NCBI GenBank assembly: GCA_002428415.1
Contig: DIWI01000082.1
Location: 1-64,000, forward strand
DNA length: 64,000 nt
Source of the DNA: Clostridiaceae bacterium UBA6110
GTDB taxonomy: Bacteria > Bacillota > Clostridia > Clostridiales > Clostridiaceae
Direction: 5' to 3'
Below, in pieces: positions 43,979-52,603 of this stretch (position 1 is the first letter of the stretch; every line of letters starts with the position of its first letter). The notes below the pieces were generated by a model. It saw nothing but the letters and a program-made list of their open reading frames with translations, was not told the origin of the DNA and did no database searches. Both the position numbers and the translations under genes were made by a program.

Positions 43979-45337
43979 ATGGTCAGGAGAAAAAGCATAA
44001 GGACAAGGCTCATCCTGATGGTCGCGACACTTATGGTGGCGGCCTTTGTGGCAGTCTTTGCGGCATTCAAGCTGCTTATAACAAACTACATCGAGAACAA
44101 CGCCAATGAAATACTGTCCACATCAACAGAGTATGTGAGGACTGACCCAAGGACAGGAGATACCACACCGGACAAGGATGACAAGAAGCCTGCGGGAAAA
44201 GCAGAGGCTGTAATAATCTCCTCTGATTACGAGATCCTTTTCCCTACCCAGAGGCCGCTGCCCTTTGAAAGCTCCAACGATTTCGGAGACTTCACGGATG
44301 CTTTGAAGGCTGAGCAGCCTGACCTGTCATCTGGTGAAATCAGGAAGGTCCAGACCGATTCCGGGCTTTTCTATTACAATTCCATGGCGAGCAGGAACAT
44401 GCCGGGAGCCTATGCGGTATTCTACATCAACATGACCGACATGTATCAGCTGGAGACCAACCTGAGCAGGCTTCTGTGGATCACCATGCTTGTGGCGCTT
44501 GCAGGTGCTTTGGTTGCCGCAAGCATGATCGCAGCCAGGATCACGGGACCCATAAAGCACCTTTCAAGCTTTGCAAGGAGAATAGGTGACGGGGACTATG
44601 CTGTGCTTGATGAGGATTTCAAGGACCTGGAGCTACATGACCTGAAAAACGTTATGAACGACACTACGAGGAAGCTTGAGGACTACGACACTGAGCAGAG
44701 GGTGTTCTTCCAGAACGTTTCACACGAGCTGAGGACGCCGCTGCAGATCATAAAGAACAACGCTGAAGGCATAGAGCATGACCTTCTCGACAAGGACAGG
44801 GCTTCATCGCTTATAAGGCAGGAGACTGACAAGCTTTCTGAACTTGTAGAGGACATCATTTATCTGTCAAGGCTTGAGGCCAGATCCAGGGATATGGAGC
44901 AGTCTGAGAACGACCTGAGGGAAACCCTGTCCTACACGGTCGAGAGGTATTCGACCCTTCTCAAGAAGAATGGAGTAAATGTCCTGTACGATTTCCAGGA
45001 TGAGCCCGTAATGTTCACATATGATGAGAAATCCATAGAGAGAGCCTTCCAGAACCTCCTTTCCAATGCTGTCAGATACGCAAAGGATGAGATAAAGGTA
45101 AGCTGCAGGGAAATGGACGGGAGGATAGTCGTATCCGTTGCCGACAACGGCAAGGGTATTAAGGAAGATGAACTTCCAAGGATATTCGACAGGTTCTACA
45201 AGGGCGAGAACGGTGTCCATGGAATAGGTCTCTCAATAGTCAAGTCCATAGTCAATTCCTATGGCGGAAGGATCGAGGTTGAGACAGGACCGGGAGGAAC
45301 GGTCTTCACGATATTCTTCAGCACTGCAAAGAAATAA
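43979..45337 (+). CDS. Sensor histidine kinase of the polyphosphate/CotH locus
   Basis: The 452-residue kinase has TM1 (about 10-32), an extracellular region of about 125 residues and TM2 (about 160-182). HAMP reaches about 235, HisKA has QNVSHELRTPLQ, and the ATPase domain has N (NAVRYAKD), G1 (DNGKGIKEDELPRIFDRFYK) and a short G2 (HGIGLSIV). AAGGAGGA precedes the ATG. The extracellular part is unassigned, so the signal (phosphate, envelope damage or other) cannot be read. Confidence 0.94.
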   Translation: MVRRKSIRTRLILMVATLMVAAFVAVFAAFKLLITNYIENNANEILSTSTEYVRTDPRTGDTTPDKDDKKPAGKAEAVIISSDYEILFPTQRPLPFESSNDFGDFTDALKAEQPDLSSGEIRKVQTDSGLFYYNSMASRNMPGAYAVFYINMTDMYQLETNLSRLLWITMLVALAGALVAASMIAARITGPIKHLSSFARRIGDGDYAVLDEDFKDLELHDLKNVMNDTTRKLEDYDTEQRVFFQNVSHELRTPLQIIKNNAEGIEHDLLDKDRASSLIRQETDKLSELVEDIIYLSRLEARSRDMEQSENDLRETLSYTVERYSTLLKKNGVNVLYDFQDEPVMFTYDEKSIERAFQNLLSNAVRYAKDEIKVSCREMDGRIVVSVADNGKGIKEDELPRIFDRFYKGENGVHGIGLSIVKSIVNSYGGRIEVETGPGGTVFTIFFSTAKK

Positions 45338-45369
45338 GGGGATACATATAGAAACTATGTTAAATCTCA

Positions 45370-45404
45370 AAAGACTGCTTCCTTGTCGGATGCAGTTTTT
45401 TTTG
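45370..45404 (+). terminator. Terminator between the two-component genes and the VTC operon
   Basis: AAAAGACTGC ... GCAGTTTTTTTT, short stem with an imperfect ~13-nt loop and a long T run. It implies that the VTC operon has its own promoter. Confidence 0.75.
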
Positions 45405-45411
45405 CGGGAAT

Positions 45412-45439
45412 TTTACATGAAATTTACGCAATATTTACG
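45412..45439 (+). promoter_or_regulatory. Three TTTAC boxes at exact 11-bp period (PhoP/OmpR-type site)
   Basis: TTTACA (45412-45417), TTTACG (45423-45428) and TTTACG (45434-45439) repeat every 11 bp with 5-bp gaps. That matches the layout of PhoP boxes in Bacillus (TT-A-CA direct repeats). A possible -10 TAGAAT lies at 45464-45469 and the start codon at 45500. Binding by the adjacent regulator or by a PhoP orthologue is inferred. Confidence 0.65.
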
Positions 45440-45499
45440 GGGATTCAACACTGACAGAAGGGGTAGAATGATTACAGAAGGTAAGAGGAGGGGAGAGCA

Positions 45500-46183
45500 G
45501 TGGAGGAAAGATGCTACAGGAACGAATTCAAGCATATAATATCACAGGCTGCCAGGGCGTCACTCAGCTCAAGGCTGTCCAGGATCCTTGAAATGGATGA
45601 GAACTCAAAGGGAAAGCCCTATATCATAAAGAGCCTGTACTTTGATTCACTTTATGACGAGGCGTTGAAGGAGAAGATAGACGGAGCACCTTCACGTGAG
45701 AAGTTCAGGATAAGGTACTACAACGAAGACCAGAGCTTCATCAGGCTTGAGAAGAAGGTCAAGGAAGGGTCGAAGGGCTATAAGCTCAGCGCCAGGCTGA
45801 CCCGGGATGAAGCGCTGTCAATCATGAAAGGGAGCTTCGATTTCCTGAGAGACAAGGAAGATCCCCTGCTTCTCGACTTCTATGTCAAGGCGAGGACAAA
45901 GTTCTTGAAGCCCAAGTCGATCGTCATCTACGAACGGGAGGCTTATACATTCAGGCCTGGAAATGTCAGGGTGACCCTTGATTACAATATAAGGACCTCG
46001 AGGGATGTATCAGACTTTTTTTCGGAGGACCTGCCGCTCATCCAGGACGGTGAAGGAAAATGCGTGCTCGAGGTCAAATTTGACAACTTCCTGCCGGAGC
46101 TTATACGTGACCTGGTGCAGGTCAATGAGACCATGAGCACATCAAACTCCAAATATATGGCTGGCAGGCTCATGTGGGGTTAG
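45500..46183 (+). CDS. VTC-domain polyphosphate polymerase
   Basis: A GTG start at 45500 follows GAGGAGGGGAGAGCA. The 227-residue protein matches the VTC (vacuolar transporter chaperone) catalytic domain. It shows YRNEFKHIISQ at the N-terminus, IKSLYFDSLYDEALKEKIDG, REKFRIRYYN, FIRLEKKVKEGSKGYKLSARL, VIYEREAYTF and CVLEVKFDNFLPELI, supplying the basic tunnel residues and acidic metal ligands. It likely polymerises or transfers phosphate chains at the inner membrane face together with the DUF4956 membrane protein 30 bp downstream. Bacterial members are less studied than yeast VTC4. Confidence 0.9.
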   Translation: MEERCYRNEFKHIISQAARASLSSRLSRILEMDENSKGKPYIIKSLYFDSLYDEALKEKIDGAPSREKFRIRYYNEDQSFIRLEKKVKEGSKGYKLSARLTRDEALSIMKGSFDFLRDKEDPLLLDFYVKARTKFLKPKSIVIYEREAYTFRPGNVRVTLDYNIRTSRDVSDFFSEDLPLIQDGEGKCVLEVKFDNFLPELIRDLVQVNETMSTSNSKYMAGRLMWG

Positions 46184-46213
46184 AAATATCATATTTTGAA
46201 TGGAGATGTAAAC

Positions 46214-46885
46214 ATGAATTTTGAAGACATATTGAAATCCAGCTTTCTTGAACAGGTTACGGCCTTTTCCATAGTCGATGCAGGGATTGCCCTGGGTGCA
46301 TCATTCCTTCTCGGGATGTTCATATACACCGTGTACAGGAAGACCTTCGCGGGTGTCATGTATTCCAAACCCTTCAACACATCGCTTGTGCTGCTGACCA
46401 TGCTCACGACCTTCGTCATACTGGCAGTCACATCCAATGTGGTGCTGTCACTGGGAATGGTCGGTGCTCTGTCGATCGTGAGATTCAGGACTGCAATAAA
46501 GGATCCGCTTGACCTTGTGTTCCTGTTCTGGGCAATCGGCGGAGGCATAGTCCTCGGCGCAGGGCTTCTGCCACTGGCACTCATGGCTTCCATCATAATA
46601 GGCGGGGTACTTGTGGCATTTGAGTCACAGAGCTCCAAGGAGTCCCCGTACATATTGCTTGTTGACCTTGACGGCGAGCTTGCGGAGGTAAGCGTGTCTG
46701 AGCTTCTCAAGAAGAGGTTCGACAAGGTAAGGCTCAAGTCCAAGACCATGTCCAAGGGTGACATGGAGCTGATATTCGAGGTTAGAATCAAAGGAAGCGA
46801 CACATCATTCGTGAATGAGCTGACAGCCATCAGGGGAGTAAGGAACGCATCCCTGGTAAGCTTCAACGGAGAGTATGCGGCATGA
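46214..46885 (+). CDS. DUF4956 membrane protein
   Basis: ATG at 46214 has TGGAG upstream; the in-frame TTG at 46196 is less likely. The 223-residue protein has four transmembrane helices within residues about 18-140. The conserved GMVGALSIVRFRTAIKDPLDLVFLFWAIGGGI stretch defines DUF4956. A cytosolic alpha/beta domain (about 150-222) follows. It regularly accompanies VTC polymerases and CotH proteins, possibly as a channel or anchor for polyphosphate synthesis. It overlaps the CotH gene by 4 bp. Confidence 0.92.
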   Translation: MNFEDILKSSFLEQVTAFSIVDAGIALGASFLLGMFIYTVYRKTFAGVMYSKPFNTSLVLLTMLTTFVILAVTSNVVLSLGMVGALSIVRFRTAIKDPLDLVFLFWAIGGGIVLGAGLLPLALMASIIIGGVLVAFESQSSKESPYILLVDLDGELAEVSVSELLKKRFDKVRLKSKTMSKGDMELIFEVRIKGSDTSFVNELTAIRGVRNASLVSFNGEYAA

Positions 46886-48507
46886 TGGAAAGGGCAGACA
46901 GGAGGAATATGCTGAAAGACCTTCTCATGAGCATTCTGCTCATAGCTGCCTCAGTGCTCGCGTTACTTTCCCTCCCATTTGAGAGCTTTACAGCTGAGGC
47001 TTCTGAGATTCAGGCTGACAGTTATTTCCTGAGGGATGCAGTAATGGAAGTGGATATTACGATTGATGATGAGCTGCTTTCTGACATGCTTCTAAACGCA
47101 GCTGAGGAAGAATACAGGGCTGCAGACATTACCATAAACGGTGATACTTATTCCGGAGTAAAGATAAGGACCAAGGGGAATTCAAGCCTGTCATCTGTCT
47201 CAAGGTCCGGTGGGGATAGATACAGCTTCAAGGTCGAGCTTGGGGATGACCTGCAGCTGAATCTCAACAACATGTATTCCGACCCCTCGTACATGAGGGA
47301 GTTCCTGTCCTATGAGATAATGGAAAAGTTCGGAATGAAGGTTCCTTTCTTCTCGTATGCGAAGGTCTCGATTAACGGTGAGTATTTCGGTCTCTATCTT
47401 GCGGTGGAAAGCATACTTGAACCATATCTTGAGAGGAATTTCGAGGATGCAGGCGGTGACCTGTACAAATCTGACGGCAGCACACTGGAATATATCGATG
47501 ATGATGAAGACAGCTATACAGGACTTGAGATAAAGACCAATGAGGAGGACTATGACTTCACTAAGGTAACTGACCTTCTAAAGGCCATAGAGACTGGGTT
47601 TGACATTGAGAAGTACCTCGATGTGGACAGTGCGCTCAGATACATCGCAGCGAACACCGCACTTATGAACTTCGACAGCTACCTGGGGAATTTCGGGCAC
47701 AACTACTACCTTTACGAGGTGGACGGGAAGTTCACTATTCTCCCCTGGGACTATAACATGTCCTTCGGGGGCTTCGATATGGGTGCTTCATCTGCCACAT
47801 CGGTATACATAGACGAGCCGGTGCAGGGAAGCCTTTCCTCGAGACCGCTGGTAAAGGTGCTTTTAAGCAACGGGGAATATCTCGAAAGGTATCATGGATA
47901 CCTTTCGGAGATGGCTGACAGCTACCTTGCTGAGGAATACCTTGGGAAGCGGATAAGAGAGCTTGACAGCCTCATAGGGGAACTTGTAAGGACTGACCCT
48001 ACTGCATTCTTCACTTATGAGGAATATCAGGAGAACATAAGCGATGTCACAGAAGAGGACCTTGAAGGACTTCAGGCTGACATGGTGGAAACAGATATGC
48101 CGGTACCTCCGGCAATTGTTCCTGAAGGAAGGCTGCCAGGCGGGAACGTAGCTCCAGGCAAGGATCTGCAGATAGGGATGAAGCTGACGAGCCCTATTCG
48201 GATAAAGCTTGCAGCCTTCAGCATGGCTGAGAACATTGCGCTTCAGCTTAGTGGTGAAAAGCCTTCAGCTAACGGTGGCAATGGCTCTGCAGGAGGAATG
48301 CAGGGTGGACGTAACGGTGGTAACTACAAGGGGGTTCAATTTGATGCGAGGATGGATTACAGGAACAGAGGAGCTTCTGCTCCTGCGGCAGCCGGAACGG
48401 ATAACAGCAGAAACAGCTGGATTGCTGCAGGTCTTGCTTTTGCCATGGCATTTTTCCTTGTCGTACTTCTTGTCAGGAAGAGAAGAAGGTATGATAAAAT
48501 ATCATGA
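46882..48507 (+). CDS. CotH-family kinase-like surface protein
   Basis: This 541-residue protein has an N-terminal signal or anchor helix (about 14-34) and a CotH domain (about 55-390). The domain shows GVKIRTKGNSSL, DRYSFKVELGD, YLAVESILEPYL, LYKSDG, and the metal-binding region NFGHNYYLYEVDGKFTILPWDYNMSFGG. A Gly/Asn-rich linker (about 455-485) and a C-terminal transmembrane helix (about 512-533) with a basic tail follow. CotH of Bacillus is an atypical kinase that phosphorylates spore coat proteins. This membrane-bound, externally facing form probably phosphorylates or binds surface substrates. Confidence 0.93.
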   Translation: MMERADRRNMLKDLLMSILLIAASVLALLSLPFESFTAEASEIQADSYFLRDAVMEVDITIDDELLSDMLLNAAEEEYRAADITINGDTYSGVKIRTKGNSSLSSVSRSGGDRYSFKVELGDDLQLNLNNMYSDPSYMREFLSYEIMEKFGMKVPFFSYAKVSINGEYFGLYLAVESILEPYLERNFEDAGGDLYKSDGSTLEYIDDDEDSYTGLEIKTNEEDYDFTKVTDLLKAIETGFDIEKYLDVDSALRYIAANTALMNFDSYLGNFGHNYYLYEVDGKFTILPWDYNMSFGGFDMGASSATSVYIDEPVQGSLSSRPLVKVLLSNGEYLERYHGYLSEMADSYLAEEYLGKRIRELDSLIGELVRTDPTAFFTYEEYQENISDVTEEDLEGLQADMVETDMPVPPAIVPEGRLPGGNVAPGKDLQIGMKLTSPIRIKLAAFSMAENIALQLSGEKPSANGGNGSAGGMQGGRNGGNYKGVQFDARMDYRNRGASAPAAAGTDNSRNSWIAAGLAFAMAFFLVVLLVRKRRRYDKIS

Positions 48508-48587
48508 ATTTTGCAGCGCCGATACAGGCGTAAATATAGATTTTCTTTTTCGTGTTCCCTCCAAGATACGAAACGGGTAAAACCAAA

Positions 48588-48629
48588 GACAATGGCTCCG
48601 GTTAGGTTTCCGGAGCCACTGTCTTTTAT
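48588..48629. terminator. Bidirectional terminator after the CotH gene
   Basis: AAAGACAATGGCTCCGG ... CCGGAGCCACTGTCTTT long stem with a small loop and one mismatch. Serves the CotH operon and the convergent oxidoreductase gene. Confidence 0.9.
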
Positions 48630-49555
48630 CAGTATGACTTTACTATGCTGTCTATGATCCTCTGGGTTGCGAGTGCTTCCTTTCCGTTTGAGACAGGCTC
48701 CTTTTCACGGTTTAGGACTGCGAAGAAATGGAGTATCGCATCCTCAAAGCCCTTCATCCTTTCAGGGGTGTTCCATGGCGAAGGATACTCAGTTATGAGG
48801 CTTCCATCCTTCTCCGTTTCAAGGATTGACATGTCCAGGACCCTGTAGGTAGTACCTTCTGTGACAACCTCAAGGATCTCGCGGTCAAGTCCGGAGTCCC
48901 TGTGCATCATCGTCTGTATCCTGCAGCCCTCCGGGCTTCTGAAGAAGTGCTCGGCATAAATGAGCTGGTTTTCACTGTTTACAGCAAGCTCACCGTCAAC
49001 AAGGATCAGTTTACCGTCAAAAAGCCACCGTGCAGTATCCACAAGATGTATATAGTCATCCTTAAGGGTGAACTCGAAATCCTTTGGTCCGATTCCACCG
49101 GACCTGTTCTTTACTATCCGTATGAGGGAAGTACTTGTTATGTGGTCCTTCAGGAAACGGTACATAGGAGCGAATCTTCTGTTGTAGGTGACCATAAGTG
49201 TCGCACTGTTCTGTACGGAAGTGAGTACAAGCTTCTCGCATTCATCCACGGTTTCAGCAAGTGGCTTGTCCATCAGGACATGCTTGCCTCTTTCAAGGAA
49301 GTACGAGGCGATCTCGAAATGGCTTTCGGTGCTTGTGTTGATGACTACAGAATCAACATTTTCTGCCATCTCATCCAGTGAATCAAAGACCTTCATCCTG
49401 TATTCCTCACCGAAGGCTTTTCTCTTGTCCTCTGACCTGGAATAGCAGCCGCTGAGCGTCCAGTCCTTCTCCTTCAGGAGAACAGGCATGTAGGCCTTTT
49501 TTGAGATCGATCCCAGACCCACCAGGCCGAGCCTTGTCTTTTCAGCCATTGACAT
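48629..49555 (-). CDS. Gfo/Idh/MocA-family oxidoreductase
   Basis: The start is 49555 or 49549 (both ATG, behind GGAGGGAAGGGAG). The ~308-residue protein has an N-terminal Rossmann fold with GLVGLGSISKKAYMPVL. VVINTSTESHFEIASYFLERGKHVLMDKPLAE follows, with the family's Lys-Pro pair (about 94-95). The C-terminal part resembles a substrate-binding sheet domain. It probably oxidises or reduces a sugar, inositol or similar substrate with NAD(P). No sugar genes lie beside it. Confidence 0.92.
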   Translation of the reverse strand: MSMAEKTRLGLVGLGSISKKAYMPVLLKEKDWTLSGCYSRSEDKRKAFGEEYRMKVFDSLDEMAENVDSVVINTSTESHFEIASYFLERGKHVLMDKPLAETVDECEKLVLTSVQNSATLMVTYNRRFAPMYRFLKDHITSTSLIRIVKNRSGGIGPKDFEFTLKDDYIHLVDTARWLFDGKLILVDGELAVNSENQLIYAEHFFRSPEGCRIQTMMHRDSGLDREILEVVTEGTTYRVLDMSILETEKDGSLITEYPSPWNTPERMKGFEDAILHFFAVLNREKEPVSNGKEALATQRIIDSIVKSY

Positions 49556-49685
49556 CACTCCCTTCCCTCCAGTCCGTTCAGACTGGCCCTTTGATTAGAT
49601 TATACGTATAGTTGCAATAGTTTACAATCCATTGTTTATGCATGCCCTGCTGTAAAGCCTTCTGTTTCTTCAATTCCAAGAATCT

Positions 49686-49693
49686 GGTATAAT
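49686..49693 (+). promoter_or_regulatory. Extended -10 box of the RlmA-like gene
   Basis: TATAAT (49688-49693) preceded by TGG. It lies only 3 bp before an in-frame ATG at 49697, which argues that translation starts further on. Confidence 0.55.
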
Positions 49694-49723
49694 TCTATGG
49701 TGAATGGAAGGATGGTGCTTAAG

Positions 49724-50554
49724 ATGCTGAGCAAGGTTGAAAGAAGGATTGAGTCGATTAAGGAGCTTGGGATCCTTGAGTGCCCCAGGTGCAAAGGTAA
49801 GATATCTGTGGATGGCAGGAGCCTGAAGTGCCAGTCAGGGCACACATATGACTTCTCCAAAAAAGGCACTGTCAATTTTGTGCTTGGTTACGGCGGGGAA
49901 AACTACAGCAGGGAAATGCTTGAAGCAAGACGCAAGCTCATGAGAATGGGTCTTTTCAGCGGGATCCTTGACAGTATTGCAGATGCTGTGGCAAATTCAG
50001 GGATAGCTGAGCCTGTTATCCTGGATGCCGGCTGCGGAGAGGGCACGGGACTTGAATATCTGGATGAAAAGCTTAAAGAGAAGGGTATAGAAGCACGCCT
50101 TATCGGGATAGATATCTCAAGCGGGGGAATAACCATTGCAGGCCGGACTGAAAAGGACATACTGTTTTTTGTTGCAGACCTTGGCAGTCTGCCTTTTGAA
50201 GACCATAGCTTTGATTTTGTAATAAACATGTTCACACCTGCAAGCTACAGGGAATTCAGGAGAGTCCTTAGGAAAAGCGGTAAGGTGTTGAAGGTGGTAC
50301 CTGAGAGGGAGCATCTCATCGAGCTGAGGGAAGTATTCGGGCTCAGGGAATATTCGAATGCTGAAATTGTTGCCCATATGGAAGAGAACATGTCTGTGGT
50401 ATCCCGTGAAAGGATAAGTACCACATTTGATGCTGAAGGCCATGGGGAGGAGCTTTTGCTCATGACTCCAATGCTTTGGGGAAAGACAGAGGGAAAAAGT
50501 GCTGAGGCGCCGAAGTCGGTTACGGTTTCTGCTTCGCTTTTCGTGCTTGAATAG
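49724..50554 (+). CDS. RlmA-like 23S rRNA (guanine-N1) methyltransferase
   Basis: The start is uncertain: 49697 is too close to the -10 box, 49712 abuts GGAAGG, and 49724 has GGAAGG 12 bp upstream and is used here. The ~276-residue protein has an N-terminal zinc finger (CPRCKGKI ... LKCQSGHTYDFSKKG). A SAM-binding domain (VILDAGCGEGTGLEYL) follows, then IGIDISSGGITIA and VINMFTPASYREFRRVLRKSG. This is the RlmA(I)/RlmA(II)/TlrB arrangement, which methylates 23S rRNA near the exit tunnel and can alter macrolide response. Exact subgroup is not decided. Confidence 0.88.
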   Translation: MLSKVERRIESIKELGILECPRCKGKISVDGRSLKCQSGHTYDFSKKGTVNFVLGYGGENYSREMLEARRKLMRMGLFSGILDSIADAVANSGIAEPVILDAGCGEGTGLEYLDEKLKEKGIEARLIGIDISSGGITIAGRTEKDILFFVADLGSLPFEDHSFDFVINMFTPASYREFRRVLRKSGKVLKVVPEREHLIELREVFGLREYSNAEIVAHMEENMSVVSRERISTTFDAEGHGEELLLMTPMLWGKTEGKSAEAPKSVTVSASLFVLE

Positions 50555-50567
50555 GGTGACACTGATG

Positions 50568-50596
50568 TTTCAATTTTTTTCGCCATGATGTATAAT
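50568..50596 (+). promoter_or_regulatory. Promoter of the topoisomerase operon
   Basis: TATAAT (50591-50596) with TTTCAA (50568-50573) 17 bp upstream. The -35 match is weak and the -10 is perfect. Confidence 0.5.
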
Positions 50597-50650
50597 CGAG
50601 ATGGCGGGCTTTAGAACAGATGTTCAAAGCTGATGGTGCAGGAGGTTTTT

Positions 50651-52591
50651 ATGGAAGAGAGCAAGAAATCATACAGCGTGACTGACCTGACTTCCCTTGA
50701 GAAGCTGGAGCCGGTAAGGATCAGGCCCGGAATGTATATAGGAAGCACCGGAGCGAAGGGTATACACCACTGCGTCTGGGAGATCCTGGACAATGCCATA
50801 GATGAGATTACCAACGGATTCGGAGACACGGCCACTGTCATCCTCAACAGGGACAGGAGCGTGACTGTAAGGGACAACGGCAGGGGGATCCCTGTAGGGA
50901 TTCATCCGGTAAAGAAGATTTCAGGGGTGGAGATGGTCTACACTGAGCTTCATACCGGAGGAAAGTTCAACAATGACAACTACAAGACATCAGGCGGACT
51001 CCATGGGGTCGGAGCCTCGGTGGTCAATGCGCTTAGCGAATGGCTTGTGGTTGAGGTCCATAAGGATGGCAAGATACACAGGCAGAGGTTCGAATATGCA
51101 TATGACGAGAAATGCAAAAGGAAGATGCCGGGTACTCCGGTCACAAAGCTTGAGGTAGTAGGAAAGACCGACAAGGAAGGTACCAGCGTGACTTTCATGC
51201 TGGACAAGGAGGTTTTCACAAGCATAGAATTCAAGCTTGAGGTCATTGACGAGAGGATGATGGAGCTTTCCTTCCAGAACAAGGGCATTACCCTTGTATT
51301 AAGGGATGAGAGGGGAGAGGAGCCTTACGAGAAGGTCTACCACAGCGAAAGAGGACTCCTTGACTTCATCGACTACCTCAACGAGTCCAAGACAGTGCTC
51401 CATAAGGAGCCGATACTTTTCGAAGGCGAGAGAAGCATCGGAAACATGATGCTCCAGGGAGAGGTCTGCGTCCAGTTTACTGATTCCACACTTGAGACTC
51501 TCGCAAGCTATGTCAACAATATTCCTACCACCGAGGCCGGTACCCACGAGTCCGGCTTCAAGACAGGAATGACAAGGGCCTTCAAGGAATGGGGAAAGAA
51601 GCTTGGTATAGTCAAGGACAAGGACTTCGAGGGTGACGACCTGAGGGAAGGCATGACAGCCATCGTGAAGGTAAGGCTTAACAACCCAATGTTCGAGGGA
51701 CAGACGAAGAACAAGCTTGGAAACAACGAGGCATATACCCTGATGAACGACCTGTCCTACACGAAGTTTTCGGAATGGATAGAAGACCACAAGGAAATCG
51801 CTTCATCTCTGATATCCAACGCCCTTGATGCGGCGCTGCGCAGGGACAAGATTAAGAAGATAAACGAGGCTGAGAGGAAGAAGGTCGGAAAAGGTACTGC
51901 TCCTCTGGCCGGGAAGATAGCCGTATGCACAATGAAGGAGAAGGAGTACCTTGAATTCATAGTTGTCGAGGGTGATTCCGCAGGAGGGTCGGCCAAGCAG
52001 GCCAGGGACAGGCGGTTCCAGACCATAATGCCTTCAAAGGGAAAGATCATGAACACCGAGAAGCAGAAGCTTGAAAACGTACTTGGCTCCGAGGAGCTGA
52101 GGATCTTCAATACTGCAATCGGAACAGGAACACTTGACAACTTCAGGCTAAGTGACCTGAAGTACAACAAGATCATCATAATGAGCGATGCCGATGTGGA
52201 CGGGTACCACATAAGGACCCTTTGGATGACCTATCTCTACAGGTACATGAGGCCTCTTATAGCCAACGGCCACCTTTACCTTGCTCAGCCTCCTTTGTAC
52301 AAGGTGTACAAGAACGGCAAGAACGGCGAAGTCCACAGATATGCCTATTCGGACAGTGAGCTTGAAGAAGCCAAGAAATTCATAGGAAAGGGATTCATGA
52401 TACAGAGGTACAAGGGACTGGGTGAAATGAACGCGGAGCAGCTGTGGGACACCACGCTTAATCCGGAATCGAGGACTCTCCTCAGGGTAACCATCGATGA
52501 TGCCGCCAAGGCAGAGAGAATGATCTCGCTGCTCATGGGTGACGTTGTCGAGCCAAGGAAAAACTACCTGTACAAGTATGCTGAATTCTAG
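50651..52591 (+). CDS. parE: Type IIA topoisomerase subunit B (ParE-like)
   Basis: ATG at 50651 follows CAGGAGGTTTTT. The 646-residue ATPase subunit has the GHKL motifs EILDNAIDE and DNGRGIPV, GGLHGVGASVVNALS, and the Toprim motifs VEGDSAGGSAKQARDR and DADVDGYHIRTLW. Length and the absence of a GyrB-type insert fit topoisomerase IV of Bacillota. It is followed 12 bp later by the A subunit, whose ribosome site overlaps this stop codon. No recF or dnaN neighbours are present, which also favours ParE over GyrB. Confidence 0.92.
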   Translation: MEESKKSYSVTDLTSLEKLEPVRIRPGMYIGSTGAKGIHHCVWEILDNAIDEITNGFGDTATVILNRDRSVTVRDNGRGIPVGIHPVKKISGVEMVYTELHTGGKFNNDNYKTSGGLHGVGASVVNALSEWLVVEVHKDGKIHRQRFEYAYDEKCKRKMPGTPVTKLEVVGKTDKEGTSVTFMLDKEVFTSIEFKLEVIDERMMELSFQNKGITLVLRDERGEEPYEKVYHSERGLLDFIDYLNESKTVLHKEPILFEGERSIGNMMLQGEVCVQFTDSTLETLASYVNNIPTTEAGTHESGFKTGMTRAFKEWGKKLGIVKDKDFEGDDLREGMTAIVKVRLNNPMFEGQTKNKLGNNEAYTLMNDLSYTKFSEWIEDHKEIASSLISNALDAALRRDKIKKINEAERKKVGKGTAPLAGKIAVCTMKEKEYLEFIVVEGDSAGGSAKQARDRRFQTIMPSKGKIMNTEKQKLENVLGSEELRIFNTAIGTGTLDNFRLSDLKYNKIIIMSDADVDGYHIRTLWMTYLYRYMRPLIANGHLYLAQPPLYKVYKNGKNGEVHRYAYSDSELEEAKKFIGKGFMIQRYKGLGEMNAEQLWDTTLNPESRTLLRVTIDDAAKAERMISLLMGDVVEPRKNYLYKYAEF

Positions 52592-52603
52592 GAGGTCTCG
52601 CTT

